Shown: positions 8,230 through 16,177, numbered from the stretch's first letter. The stretch: DNA of 64,000 nucleotides from Flavobacterium sufflavum (GCF_004016525.1 NZ_SACJ01000004.1:310001-374000); one strand, 5' to 3'. Notes: a model not told the origin generated them from the sequence alone. A program made the numbers and translations.

Positions 8230-8456
8230 CTAAAAAGGCACATTAGGACTATTTAAGGGAGTACCAGGGTCTCTTAAAGGGGGAATTGCTCCCCTTTAGA
8301 GTATGTTAGCTCCCTATTTAAAGGTGTACACCTACCCTTTTAGGGTGCAAATACTCATGTTTTTAGGTATGACTACTGACTAATAAAGGGAGTGCTACTC
8401 CTGTTTTCAGGAACAGAACTACCTATTTACAGGAGGTAACAGGTGCTAAACGGGGA
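8230..8456. repeat. Degenerate array of about 11 units phased every 21-22 bp
   Basis: A loose core CTATTTAAAGG recurs with starts at 8230, 8249, 8271, 8292, 8314, 8335, 8358, 8380, 8401, 8423 and 8446. The intervals are 19-23 bases, mean about 21.6, which is two helical turns. Examples are CTATTTAAGG, CTCTTAAAGG, CCCTTTTAGGG, CTGTTTTCAGG and CTATTTACAGG. The roughly 11 bases between cores are not conserved. The array ends 47 bases before an HTH gene. It resembles an operator or iteron array in which sites face one side of the helix. Confidence 0.7.
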
Positions 8457-8502
8457 GATTTGACTGGTATTTTAATTATAGTGATAAAAAACACAAAGCC
8501 TT

Positions 8503-8865
8503 ATGACCAATAACAAGACAAAACACAGCCAAAACCGGGGCGACCAATACCCACTGGTAGGTAATTTTATTCATTACCACATTATGCAGCAGCCCGAAAC
8601 TAAAACGGACATTGCTAAAGCATTGGGCATACTCCCTAAAGGACTGGGTAATTATTTTAAAAGAGATACATTACAATTTGCCGTTTTATGGAAGTTAAGC
8701 CTGGTACTCAAACACAATTTCATTGCACAACTGGGCGAATACCTGCCCTACCGTTTTGAAACTATTCGTGAAAAAGCCCTCAAAGAAGAACTGGCTGAAA
8801 AAAACGCTCATATTCAAAAACTGGAAATCCAGCTCGAAACCTTAAGAGAAATAATCCGGAAATAA
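8503..8865 (+). CDS. Putative HTH DNA-binding protein with C-terminal coiled coil
   Basis: This 120-residue protein reads as an XRE-like helix-turn-helix: about residues 35-75 (TKTDIAKALGILPKGLGNYFKRDTLQF...LWKLSLVL) match the fold in which a short recognition helix follows a glycine-containing turn. The last 30 residues (LKEELAEKNAHIQKLEIQLETLREIIRK) are a heptad-patterned coiled coil, probably for dimerisation. The phased array sits immediately upstream and could be its own operator. There is no signal peptide. Regulation of itself or neighbours is inference. Its function in an element is unknown. Confidence 0.65.
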   Translation: MTNNKTKHSQNRGDQYPLVGNFIHYHIMQQPETKTDIAKALGILPKGLGNYFKRDTLQFAVLWKLSLVLKHNFIAQLGEYLPYRFETIREKALKEELAEKNAHIQKLEIQLETLREIIRK

Positions 8866-8983
8866 CCACAAATTATTTAAGTTCTGTAAGAAATTTTAAA
8901 TATATTTGAAAAGCCACTGAAAGAAGGCACTTCTTTTAGTCTTTTAGCTGGCTTAACCTTAGTGGCAACCTTAAGCACAAATC

Positions 8984-9634
8984 ATGGATAACAATATTGG
9001 ATTAGATAATAGAGGGACAATTTTAACTGCATCGTTGTTATTAGAAAATTTGACTTCTGTTTTTCTTGCACAATTACTAGGAATAAAGGATTATAAAAAA
9101 ACCAAATCTTTTGGAAACAAGAGCGGAAATATCTCATTCAATCAGAAGATAGAATTACTGATAGACATGGACGCTTTAGCAAAAAAAGAAAAAGCCAAAT
9201 TTTTAACCTTTATGGAAATTAGAAATCAATTCATGCATAATCTTGGCGCAGATGACTTTGTCAGTTGTTTCGAAAATTTAGAAGGAAAAGAAAAATATAT
9301 TTTATCTCAATATCCACAACCTGATAATTTGAGTCGTGAAGAAAAACTCAAACAAGCTTCTATAGAACTTAGCAACGAATTAATTAAAACAGCTATCGAA
9401 ATATTTGATAAGGTAAAAGAAAAAATAGGTAATGATTTACGCTTGGAAGTACTTGAAAAGTTTAAAAATGCTTCTTTCGCAGGGATTGCTGAAGTCGAGC
9501 AAGTTTTCAATGACTATATCAAACTAAAAAGTGTAGAAACAGATAATATATCCACAGAAGAGTTAAAAGATGTTGGAACAACAATTAGAAAAGTGTTTTA
9601 TGCTTCATGGAAAAAGCACTTCGAAAAAGAATAA
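8984..9634 (+). CDS. HEPN-motif protein, unknown function
   Basis: This 216-residue, mostly helical cytoplasmic protein carries RNQFMH (R80 to H85), the R-X4-H signature of HEPN domains, many of which are metal-independent ribonucleases in toxin, anti-phage or stress systems. The N-terminal region (LDNRGTILTASLLLENLTSVFLAQLLGI) resembles helical families around MltR-like proteins, so a non-nuclease role is possible. A -7 box TATATTTG is at 8901-8908, and a leader hairpin is closed by GCCACT (8913-8918) and AGTGGC (8961-8966). No obvious antitoxin partner (nucleotidyltransferase or HTH) is adjacent apart from the HTH gene upstream. Confidence 0.6.
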   Translation: MDNNIGLDNRGTILTASLLLENLTSVFLAQLLGIKDYKKTKSFGNKSGNISFNQKIELLIDMDALAKKEKAKFLTFMEIRNQFMHNLGADDFVSCFENLEGKEKYILSQYPQPDNLSREEKLKQASIELSNELIKTAIEIFDKVKEKIGNDLRLEVLEKFKNASFAGIAEVEQVFNDYIKLKSVETDNISTEELKDVGTTIRKVFYASWKKHFEKE

Positions 9635-9635
9635 A

Positions 9636-9730
9636 AGGCAGCCACTAACAGCCGTTTGGCGAGATTGGGGTATCTCACTGAGATGCTTCCTTCGTCAGCA
9701 TGACAATTTTGCGAAATAAAAAAGAGCATT
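9636..9730. repeat. Repeat-like intergenic sequence after the HEPN gene
   Basis: GCAGCCACTAACAGCCGTTTGGCG is followed by GTATCTCA/TGAGATGC and TTCCTTCGTCAGCATGACA, words typical of dispersed extragenic repeats in Bacteroidota. I see no gene here. The first part also echoes the CACTAAC..GTTTGGC sequences seen after cassette-like genes, but I cannot show a second half, so no attachment-site claim is made. Confidence 0.4.
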
Positions 9731-9841
9731 AAAAAAATTCCCCCCCGCTCGTGCGCGAATCCTTTCGCGTTCGAAATCTCCTAATTTTTAAATTAAGTAA
9801 AAAGCAACTCCCGATGATAATTTTAAACCAATATTAATATT

Positions 9842-10315
9842 ATGAAAAAGTTACAATTCAAAGTAAGCATCAATGCCCCTGCGGCCAGGATTTATGATTT
9901 TATGCTTGGCATCAACAATAAATCAACTTATGAGCAATGGACTTCTTTGTTTAACCCAACATCAACCTATGAAGGAAGTTGGGACAAGGGAAATAAAATC
10001 CTATTTATTGGAGTAGATGAAAAAGGCGAAAAGGGAGGTATGGTTTCAAGGATAGCTGAAAACATTCCCAACCAATTTGTTTCGATTCAACATTATGGTC
10101 TTGTTAAAGCTGACAAAGAAATTACAGCAGGACCGGAAGTAGAAAAATGGGCAAACGGATTTGAAAACTATAGCTTCGAAGAAAACAATAGCCCCGATGG
10201 CTATCGGGGTACAACCGTTACTGTTGACTTAGACACCTCTGAAGATTTTGTAGATTATATGAACCAGCACTTCCCAAAAGCACTCGATAAGCTGAAAGAA
10301 CTTTGTGAAAAATAA
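9842..10315 (+). CDS. SRPBCC-fold (START/AHSA1-like) protein with an in-frame repeat insertion
   Basis: This 157-residue protein starts KKLQFKVSINAPAARIYDFM, the opening strand and helix of SRPBCC proteins, and ends with the long helix HFPKALDKLKELCEK. The fold binds hydrophobic ligands, but the ligand is unknown here. Residues about 117-123 (NSPDGYRG) are encoded by CCCCGATGGCTATCGGGG (10192-10209), the same kind of palindrome as TCCCGATAGCTATCGGGA just after the stop codon. A dispersed repeat therefore appears to have entered the gene in frame, in a loop before the TTVTVDLDTSEDF strand. Confidence 0.8.
   Translation: MKKLQFKVSINAPAARIYDFMLGINNKSTYEQWTSLFNPTSTYEGSWDKGNKILFIGVDEKGEKGGMVSRIAENIPNQFVSIQHYGLVKADKEITAGPEVEKWANGFENYSFEENNSPDGYRGTTVTVDLDTSEDFVDYMNQHFPKALDKLKELCEK
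10192..10209. repeat. CCCGATRGCTATCGGG palindrome inside a coding sequence
   Basis: CCCCGATGGCTATCGGGG is an 18-base near-perfect palindrome located within the SRPBCC gene. Its sister copy follows 110 bases downstream. Confidence 0.8.
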
Positions 10316-10318
10316 CAA

Positions 10319-10336
10319 TCCCGATAGCTATCGGGA
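10319..10336. repeat. CCCGATAGCTATCGGG palindrome, intergenic copy
   Basis: TCCCGATAGCTATCGGGA is a perfect 18-base palindrome four bases after the SRPBCC stop codon. Confidence 0.85.
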
Positions 10337-10342
10337 CAGGAA

Positions 10343-10376
10343 TATCATAAAACCTTTTGGGAATAAAGAACATTAA
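10343..10376 (+). repeat. Right 34-bp direct repeat (copy of the TonB receptor gene end)
   Basis: These 34 bases repeat the 3' end of the TonB receptor gene (6497-6530) with one mismatch, including the codons for KPFGNKEH and the stop, but no receptor sequence precedes them here. The copy marks the right edge of the accessory block. Confidence 0.9.
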
Positions 10377-10383
10377 AAGAATT

Positions 10384-10442
10384 ACCGCAAATTCGCAAAT
10401 TATCACAATATTGAATTGCTTTAAAATTTGCGAATTTGCGGT
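10384..10442. repeat. CCGCAAATTCGC inverted repeat, copy A
   Basis: ACCGCAAATTCGCAAATT (10384-10401) and AATTTGCGAATTTGCGGT (10425-10442) are perfect 18-base inverted arms. A second copy lies at 40402-40462. The rest of the gap to 10739 is AT-rich and holds the promoter of the next operon. Confidence 0.85.
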
Positions 10443-10618
10443 GTTTATTTTTTTAAAATAGGTTTCGGTTTTATTAGTTCCTCTAACCATTAAAAACCGA
10501 ATTCAATTCTATTCAATATTAACTACTAAGCAACTCATTCATCGGGTTGTTTTTTATTTGTATTACTTTCTATTATTTTCGAATATTATTTATTTTTTTC
10601 GAAAATACTGAAATTCGC

Positions 10619-10648
10619 TTGTATTTATAATTTTAAGTCTTATTTTTA
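10619..10648 (+). promoter_or_regulatory. Probable promoter of the RuBisCO-like operon
   Basis: TTG at 10619-10621, a 19-base gap, and TATTTTTA at 10641-10648 match the Bacteroidota promoter pattern at all but the last base of TAnnTTTG. It would leave a 5' leader of nearly 90 bases. No operator palindrome is evident. Confidence 0.5.
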
Positions 10649-10738
10649 CATAATGCCGTTTGAATAGAATTGGTTTAATTTTTAGACCATTACAAAGACG
10701 TTTTATCAATATAAAAAATAAGATTTTATAAATACCCA

Positions 10739-11980
10739 ATGGAAAGAATTTTTGCAGAATACTACATCGAAACCCCTTATGCAGTAGAACAAGCCGCAGC
10801 AGTATTGGCTGGCGAACAATCTTCGGGAACTTTTGTATCCGTTCCGGGAGAAACCGCCGAGCTCAAACAACGCTTTGCTGCCCGCGTAGAAAATATTGAA
10901 ATATTAGATTCGGCTGATGAACCTTCGATTCCGGGAAACAGCATTCCAGGAAAAAAATACCAAAGAGCTAAAGTTAAGGTGAGCTGGTCGATTGAGAATT
11001 TCGGTTATAATTTGCCTGTGCTTATTAGTACTTTACAAGGAAATCTATACGAAATCAGTCAGTTTACAGGTTTAAAACTAATGGATTTTGATGTTCCTGA
11101 TTCTTTTAAAAATAAATACAGAGGACCACAATTTGGAATCAAAGGTTCTAAATTATCTTGCGGTGTAAGTGACAGACCAATGATTGGAACTATTATCAAA
11201 CCAAGTGTTGGTATGGGTGTGGACGAAACTGCGGCATTGGTACAAACATTAATTGACGCTGGTATCGATTTTATCAAGGATGATGAATTGATGGGATCTA
11301 CGGCAAACTCTCTTTTTGACGACCGTGTAAACGTTATCATGAAGGTAATTAACAATCATGCGCAAAAAACGGGCAAGAAAGTAATGTATGCGTTCAATAT
11401 CAGCGACGAAATTGACGAAATGCAACGAAAATACGATTTAATCAAAAAACACGAAGGAACTTGCGCGATGATTAGCATCAATAGCGTGGGATTAAGTGCT
11501 ACCAAGAAAATTTGTGACCAGGGTGATTTGGTTATCCACGGACACAGAAATGGTTGGGGAATGTTAAACCGTCATCCGTTACTGGGAATTGAATTTCCAG
11601 CCTATCAAAAAATATGGCGCATGGCCGGTGTTGACCAAATGCACGTTAACGGAATCCAGAATAAATTCTGGGAATCCGATGATTCAGTGGTGACTTCTAT
11701 ACAATCGTGCTTAAAACCATTTATTGGCGAAAACAATCCTTTACCTGTTGTCTCTTCAGGACAATGGGGCGGACAGGCACCGGAAACTTACAGAAGAACC
11801 CAAACCACCGATTTATTGTATATGGCAGGTGGCGGAATTTTAGCACATCCTATGGGAGCAACAGCGGGTGTAAACGCACTACAACAGGCGTGGAAAGCTG
11901 CCGTTGATGGTTTATCTGTAGAAGAAGCCGCATTACAATATCCTGAATTTGCAGCATCAGTAAAAAAATTCTCGAAATAA
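10739..11980 (+). CDS. RuBisCO-like protein (candidate OiaX/ApnX-type oxo-isoapionate 4-phosphate enzyme)
   Basis: This 413-residue protein is homologous to the RuBisCO large subunit. TIIKPSVG puts K154 at the position of the substrate lysine K175. GIDFIKDDELM keeps K180, D182 and E183 (carbamate lysine and metal ligands). IHGHR keeps H267, H269 and R270. K309 (GIQNKFWESDD) may replace the loop-6 lysine, but the loop is altered, so carboxylation of RuBP is unlikely. RuBisCO-like proteins paired with a DUF1537 kinase, as here, are known to act on 3-oxo-isoapionate 4-phosphate in apionate/isoapionate degradation. The kinase gene overlaps the stop codon by one base. That exact substrate is inferred from the pairing. 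Enolase-type methionine-salvage RLP is the alternative, but no salvage genes are near. Confidence 0.85.
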   Translation: MERIFAEYYIETPYAVEQAAAVLAGEQSSGTFVSVPGETAELKQRFAARVENIEILDSADEPSIPGNSIPGKKYQRAKVKVSWSIENFGYNLPVLISTLQGNLYEISQFTGLKLMDFDVPDSFKNKYRGPQFGIKGSKLSCGVSDRPMIGTIIKPSVGMGVDETAALVQTLIDAGIDFIKDDELMGSTANSLFDDRVNVIMKVINNHAQKTGKKVMYAFNISDEIDEMQRKYDLIKKHEGTCAMISINSVGLSATKKICDQGDLVIHGHRNGWGMLNRHPLLGIEFPAYQKIWRMAGVDQMHVNGIQNKFWESDDSVVTSIQSCLKPFIGENNPLPVVSSGQWGGQAPETYRRTQTTDLLYMAGGGILAHPMGATAGVNALQQAWKAAVDGLSVEEAALQYPEFAASVKKFSK

Positions 11981-13365
11981 TGAAAGAACATCCTTTATTA
12001 TTGGCATACTATGGAGATGATTTCACAGGCTCCACGGATGCTTTGGAATTCCTGACATTAGCCGGTATAAAAACCGTTCTTTTTCTCCGGTCTCCAAATC
12101 ATCATGATTTAGCGCTTTTTCCGGGAGTGCAAGCCATTGGTTTGGCAGGAAAAAGCCGTTCGATGTCTCCGTTAGAAATGGAAGGCGAATTGTATCCTGC
12201 ATTCGAAACACTAAAAGACTTTTTCCCGGAACAGGTACATTACAAGGTTTGCTCGACTTTTGACTCGGCACCACACGTTGGGAATATTGGTAAGGCCATC
12301 GAAATAGGAAGCGAGGTTTTTAATCAAAAAACAACTTTCATTTCTCCTTCTGCACCGCATTTAGGAAGGTATTGTGCTTTTGGAAATTTATTTGCCCGAA
12401 TGGGAACCACCGGAAATGGCGAAATCCATCGCATTGACTGTCACCCTTCGATGAGTAAGCATCCTGTTACGCCTGCTGATGAAGCTGACCTGAGATTGCA
12501 TTTGGCAAAGCAAACTTCGAAAACCATAGACCTTATCAACCTCAACACCATTGAGGCGGGTACAGCAGCTATTTTAGACGAAATTAAAAACAAAGAAGAA
12601 AAAGAGATTCTGTTTTTTGATGGATTGAATCAAGGACATTTAAAAACCATTGGGGAAGTTTTTCATCACTTAGCGAAAGAAAAAACCGTTTTTTCTGTAG
12701 GTTCATCGGGAGTCGAAATGGCATTAGGATTAGCCTGGAAAGATGAAAAAATAATTAATAAGCAATTTGAATTCAAGCATCCCGGTGAGGCCGCTCCCCT
12801 ACTTGTTATTTCGGGTAGTTGTTCGCCTGTAACCGGAAGCCAAATAGAATATGCCCTGACAAATGGTTTTGAAGGCATTGCCTTAGAAAGCAAAGTCATG
12901 CATCACGACCATCAGGAACAAAGCATTGCCGATGTAGCGGCAGCAATTATTGGCAAACTAAAAGAAGGTCGAAATACCATTTTACATACCAGTATTGGAA
13001 CTAATGACCCCAGAATTGCTGAAACCGAAGATTATTTAAAACACAGCGGGCTTAACCATAAAGAAATCCAAAAACAAAGCAGTAAAATCTACGGTCGTGT
13101 TTTAGGACAGATTATCAAAGAAGTTTTAAAGTCTGTAAAAGTGCAAAGAATCCTTTTTGCCGGTGGCGATACTTCGAGTTATGCCGCATCCGAATTAGGA
13201 ATTTTTGCCTTAGAAATGATTGCGCCATTAGCACCCGGAGCACCGCTTTGCAAAGCCATTTCGGAAGATGAACACGTAAACGGATTAGAATTAAATTTTA
13301 AAGGAGGCCAGGTAGGCGCCTCAGACTATTTTATAAAAGTATTAAAAGGAGAAAAATTAATATAA
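11980..13365 (+). CDS. Four-carbon acid-sugar kinase family protein (DUF1537; OiaK-like)
   Basis: This 461-residue protein has the N-terminal YYGDDFTGSTDAL motif (about residues 10-22) of the DUF1537 sugar-acid-binding domain and the C-terminal nucleotide-binding motif FAGGDTSSYAASELGI. The family phosphorylates sugar acids such as erythronate, threonate and 3-oxo-isoapionate. Its start codon shares one base with the stop of the RuBisCO-like gene, so the two are translationally coupled. That supports a sequential reaction in which the kinase makes the phosphorylated substrate of the RuBisCO-like enzyme. The precise sugar acid is inferred, not shown. Confidence 0.85.
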   Translation: MKEHPLLLAYYGDDFTGSTDALEFLTLAGIKTVLFLRSPNHHDLALFPGVQAIGLAGKSRSMSPLEMEGELYPAFETLKDFFPEQVHYKVCSTFDSAPHVGNIGKAIEIGSEVFNQKTTFISPSAPHLGRYCAFGNLFARMGTTGNGEIHRIDCHPSMSKHPVTPADEADLRLHLAKQTSKTIDLINLNTIEAGTAAILDEIKNKEEKEILFFDGLNQGHLKTIGEVFHHLAKEKTVFSVGSSGVEMALGLAWKDEKIINKQFEFKHPGEAAPLLVISGSCSPVTGSQIEYALTNGFEGIALESKVMHHDHQEQSIADVAAAIIGKLKEGRNTILHTSIGTNDPRIAETEDYLKHSGLNHKEIQKQSSKIYGRVLGQIIKEVLKSVKVQRILFAGGDTSSYAASELGIFALEMIAPLAPGAPLCKAISEDEHVNGLELNFKGGQVGASDYFIKVLKGEKLI

Positions 13366-13388
13366 CTCAAATAAAAGAACAGCTATAC

Positions 13389-14051
13389 ATGAAAGCAAAA
13401 ACATTAGGATTCGTCCACACCTCAGCAACATTAGTACCCTTATTTCAACAACTGAGTTCGGAGCATTTAAGTGGCGTAGAAACCTTCAACATAGTAGATG
13501 ACAGCCTGATTAAAGATGTAATCAAAAAAGGAAAACTAATGCCTAATACGGCAGCCAGAGTGGTGAACCACGTAAAAGCAGCCGAAGAAGCGGGAGCCGA
13601 TGTGATTTTAGTAACCTGTTCTTCCATTGGCGTAGCCATAGAAACTGCAGCTACTTTATGTACTGTTCCTGTAATTAGAGTAGATCAGGCCATGGCTGAC
13701 GAAGCCGTACAAATAAGTGATAAGATAGGTGTAATTGCGACCTTGCCTACTACACTGGAACCAACGAGTGATTTGGTACGCAGAAGAGCCTTGGCAGCAG
13801 GAAAAAATGTAACTATTGTTTCTAAATTATGCGATGGCGCTTTCGAAGCCCTGATGAGTGGTGATGCGGCAAAACATGACGAAATGGTTGCCAAAGCCTT
13901 AAAAGAACTGATGCAGGAAGTAGGTGTTATTGTTTTGGCACAGGCTTCAATGGCTCGTGTGGTTGATGGTTTAAGTGATGCTGAAAAAGTAGTTCCTATC
14001 TTAGCCAGTCCGGGAATTGCGATGAAAAAATTAGCCGAAATTTACTTTTAA
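13389..14051 (+). CDS. Aspartate/glutamate-racemase-fold enzyme with a single catalytic cysteine
   Basis: This 220-residue protein shows the racemase fold: C77 in VTCSSIGVA matches the first catalytic cysteine. At the second catalytic position the sequence reads LAQASMAR with alanine (A186). Loss of one cysteine prevents the usual two-base racemisation and suggests a decarboxylase, isomerase or one-base reaction, as in other divergent members such as arylmalonate decarboxylase (which keeps the other cysteine). It lies 23 bases after the kinase gene in the same operon, so it probably works on an intermediate of that pathway. Confidence 0.8.
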   Translation: MKAKTLGFVHTSATLVPLFQQLSSEHLSGVETFNIVDDSLIKDVIKKGKLMPNTAARVVNHVKAAEEAGADVILVTCSSIGVAIETAATLCTVPVIRVDQAMADEAVQISDKIGVIATLPTTLEPTSDLVRRRALAAGKNVTIVSKLCDGAFEALMSGDAAKHDEMVAKALKELMQEVGVIVLAQASMARVVDGLSDAEKVVPILASPGIAMKKLAEIYF

Positions 14052-14062
14052 TACCATTCTAT

Positions 14063-15352
14063 ATGTGTAAATTTTTTCTTTGGGCCAGTCCTATCTTATT
14101 TATCCTTGCTGCTATTGGTTGGTCTTTACAAATGGACAGCATTTGGAAAATTAGTTTAATTACTGCTTTTTCGAGTTTAGCCATTGGTATTGGACACAGC
14201 AAACTGTTGAGTGGTTACCAATACACTTTTTGGATTATTACTGCGGTTTGTGCAGGATTGATTTACCCGCAAACCTTTTTACATATTGGTTCGATAGATT
14301 TACGCAACAAATGGCTCATCCTAATCATCATCCAGTTGGTAATGTTTGGGATGGGAACCCAAATGAGTATTGAGGATTTTACAGGCATTCGAAAATCAGG
14401 AAAAGGAGTCATCATTGGCCTTTTAGGTCATTTTACGATTATGCCCATTACCGGTTTTATCCTGGCAAAAACCTTCCATTTTGAACCCGAAATTGCAGCA
14501 GGAATCATACTTATTGGTTCTTGCAGCAGCGGTTTAGCTTCGAATGTAATGACTTATATTGCCAAAGGAAACCTGGTTTTATCCGTTACAGTAACTGCTA
14601 TTTCTACCTTGGCAGCTCCTATTATGACTCCGTTTTTAATGAAAATCTTTGCCGGAACTATGGTCGAAGTGCAGTTTTTTAATATGATGATGGAAATTAT
14701 CAAGATTGTACTGGTTCCGTTATCGGCAGCCATGATTCATGATGTTCTTAAAAACTACGGGGAAACAGCCCGAAAAAGGATTGATCTCTTAACTATACTG
14801 TCAGCAATTTGGTTAGTGACGGTATTCTTTTTCAGCAATTCATTTAGCTATGAAAACGATAGTGCTGTTGGTCATTTAATCGAAATCAGTTGTTTCATAG
14901 CCGGAGCTTTTTTAGTGGGTAAATTATATCATTTAGCTTATAAGGCTTACCCTAAAATCGACAGCCTAATGCCGTATTTTTCGATGTTTGGAATCATTTA
15001 TTTCACCTTAGTAACCACTGCTGCTGGTAGAGATAATTTATTACAGATAGGATTTTTGCTTTTCATAGTAGCAATTCTCCACAATGGAGCGGGTTATTTC
15101 TTTGGTTATTATCTAAGTCGTATTTGCGGTTTAGACAAAAACAGCAGCCGCACCATTGCCTTCGAAGTAGGTTTACAAAACGGAGGAATGGCTTCCGGAT
15201 TAGCCGGCGCCATGGGAAAATTAGCCACCGTAGGTTTGGCATCTGCTGTTTTTAGTCCTTGGATGAATGTTTCAGGTTCTTTATTAGCCAATTATTGGAG
15301 AAAAAAAGCAGAGGTTGAGGAAACAACGCAAACTAGTTTAGTTAGCTCCTAA
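14063..15352 (+). CDS. BASS-family (bile acid:sodium symporter-like) transporter
   Basis: This 429-residue membrane protein has about ten hydrophobic helices. The stretch LIGSCSSGLASNVMTYIAKGN is the conserved sodium/substrate crossover region of the BASS superfamily, with a second in EVGLQNGGMASGLA. BASS transporters bring organic acids into the cell with sodium. The gene follows the racemase-fold gene by 11 bases and closes the operon, so its likely cargo is the sugar acid degraded by the upstream enzymes. The first two helices (to about residue 65) are extra compared with minimal BASS proteins. A terminator follows. Confidence 0.88.
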   Translation: MCKFFLWASPILFILAAIGWSLQMDSIWKISLITAFSSLAIGIGHSKLLSGYQYTFWIITAVCAGLIYPQTFLHIGSIDLRNKWLILIIIQLVMFGMGTQMSIEDFTGIRKSGKGVIIGLLGHFTIMPITGFILAKTFHFEPEIAAGIILIGSCSSGLASNVMTYIAKGNLVLSVTVTAISTLAAPIMTPFLMKIFAGTMVEVQFFNMMMEIIKIVLVPLSAAMIHDVLKNYGETARKRIDLLTILSAIWLVTVFFFSNSFSYENDSAVGHLIEISCFIAGAFLVGKLYHLAYKAYPKIDSLMPYFSMFGIIYFTLVTTAAGRDNLLQIGFLLFIVAILHNGAGYFFGYYLSRICGLDKNSSRTIAFEVGLQNGGMASGLAGAMGKLATVGLASAVFSPWMNVSGSLLANYWRKKAEVEETTQTSLVSS

Positions 15353-15379
15353 AGAAGTTCTCATTTCTGCTGATACAAA

Positions 15380-15425
15380 AAATCATCTGGTATTATTTCA
15401 AAATATCAGATGATTTTTTTTTTTT
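15380..15425 (+). terminator. Terminator of the RuBisCO-like operon
   Basis: ATCATCTG (15382-15389) pairs with CAGATGAT (15407-15414), followed by a long T run to about 15425. Confidence 0.85.
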
Positions 15426-15697
15426 GCAAAATCTCTTTTATAAACCTTTTCCGAAGCAAACTTTTATCTTATTTAAAAGCAATACTCTCTCCTCTTTTAA
15501 ATTTTTTATTTTTTTTTAATAAAATCAATTAATTACAATTTTAAGCACTTGAAAATTGTTAAATTTTAACTTTAAACTAACAATTCCAAGCAAAAATCCA
15601 CTTTTAAGAATAACAAAAAAATAAATACTATTTTTTATATTATATGCATTTATAATTTGCTTTTTATATTAATAAAATTATTTTTAACTAAAATTTA

Positions 15698-15728
15698 TTT
15701 TGATATTAATTTCTTTTTATTACTTTAG
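15698..15728 (+). promoter_or_regulatory. Possible promoter upstream of the operator array
   Basis: TTTTG at 15698-15702, an 18-base gap and TACTTTAG at 15721-15728 resemble the Bacteroidota promoter with one mismatch in the -7 element. If used, all six operators downstream would lie in the transcribed leader of the susC operon. Confidence 0.35.
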
Positions 15729-15770
15729 CCTTGTTCTTAATGTTAAATCCCTTAACCCTTAACTAAAAAT

Positions 15771-16049
15771 GTAATCGATTACCTAGTAAACAGCGAAAAA
15801 AATTTACTAACCAATGTAATCGATTACCTAAATATCTTATTATTCACTAATAAAAATTTTTACTAACCCCTAACTTTAAAAATGTAATCGATTTCTAAAA
15901 AACAGCGAAAAAAATTTACTAAACAATGTAATCGATTACCTAAATATCTTATTATTCCCTAATAAAAATTTTACTAACCCCTAACTTTAAAAATGTAATC
16001 GATTTCTAAAAAACAGCAAAAAAATTTCTCAACCAATGTAATCGATTAC
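15771..16049. promoter_or_regulatory. Six LacI-type operators in three tandem ~111-bp repeats
   Basis: The palindrome GTAATCGATTAC occurs perfectly at 15771, 15816, 15928 and 16038 (12 bases each) and as GTAATCGATTTC at 15884 and 15995. Sites 1, 3 and 5 recur every 111-113 bases and sites 2, 4 and 6 every 110-112, because a block of about 111 bases with CAGCGAAAAAAATTTACTAA and TATCTTATTATT words is repeated three times. Palindromes of this form are typical LacI/PurR-family sites. They stand in front of the susC gene. No LacI-family gene is in the window, so the regulator would act from elsewhere. Confidence 0.8.
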
Positions 16050-16177
16050 CTAAACATCTTATTATTACAAATGAAAATTTTTACTAACCAAAAATTAAAA
16101 CAATATGCAGAAAAACTAAAAAATTACATCACTCACTAATTACTCATTAAATTAAAAATTTCAACTACCAAAAAAAT

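Noticed and set aside
8230..8456. CRISPR array
   Set aside because: The period is about 22 bases, the cores are short and degenerate, and there are no unique spacers of 30 bases or cas genes.
9636..9700. Integron-type attC site
   Set aside because: The first half (GCCACTAACAGCCGTTTGGC) is suggestive, but no complementary second half is found and no integron integrase is present.
8984..10315. HEPN and SRPBCC genes as a named anti-phage system
   Set aside because: No matching set of partner genes is present and the only shared feature is location in the accessory block.
10530..10556. Terminator CAAC...GTTG with Ts
   Set aside because: The stem is only four to five pairs with a long loop and there is no gene directly upstream that needs it.
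15771..16049. CRISPR or minisatellite without function
   Set aside because: The units are 111 bases and each holds perfect 12-base operator palindromes in front of susC, so a regulatory reading is better.
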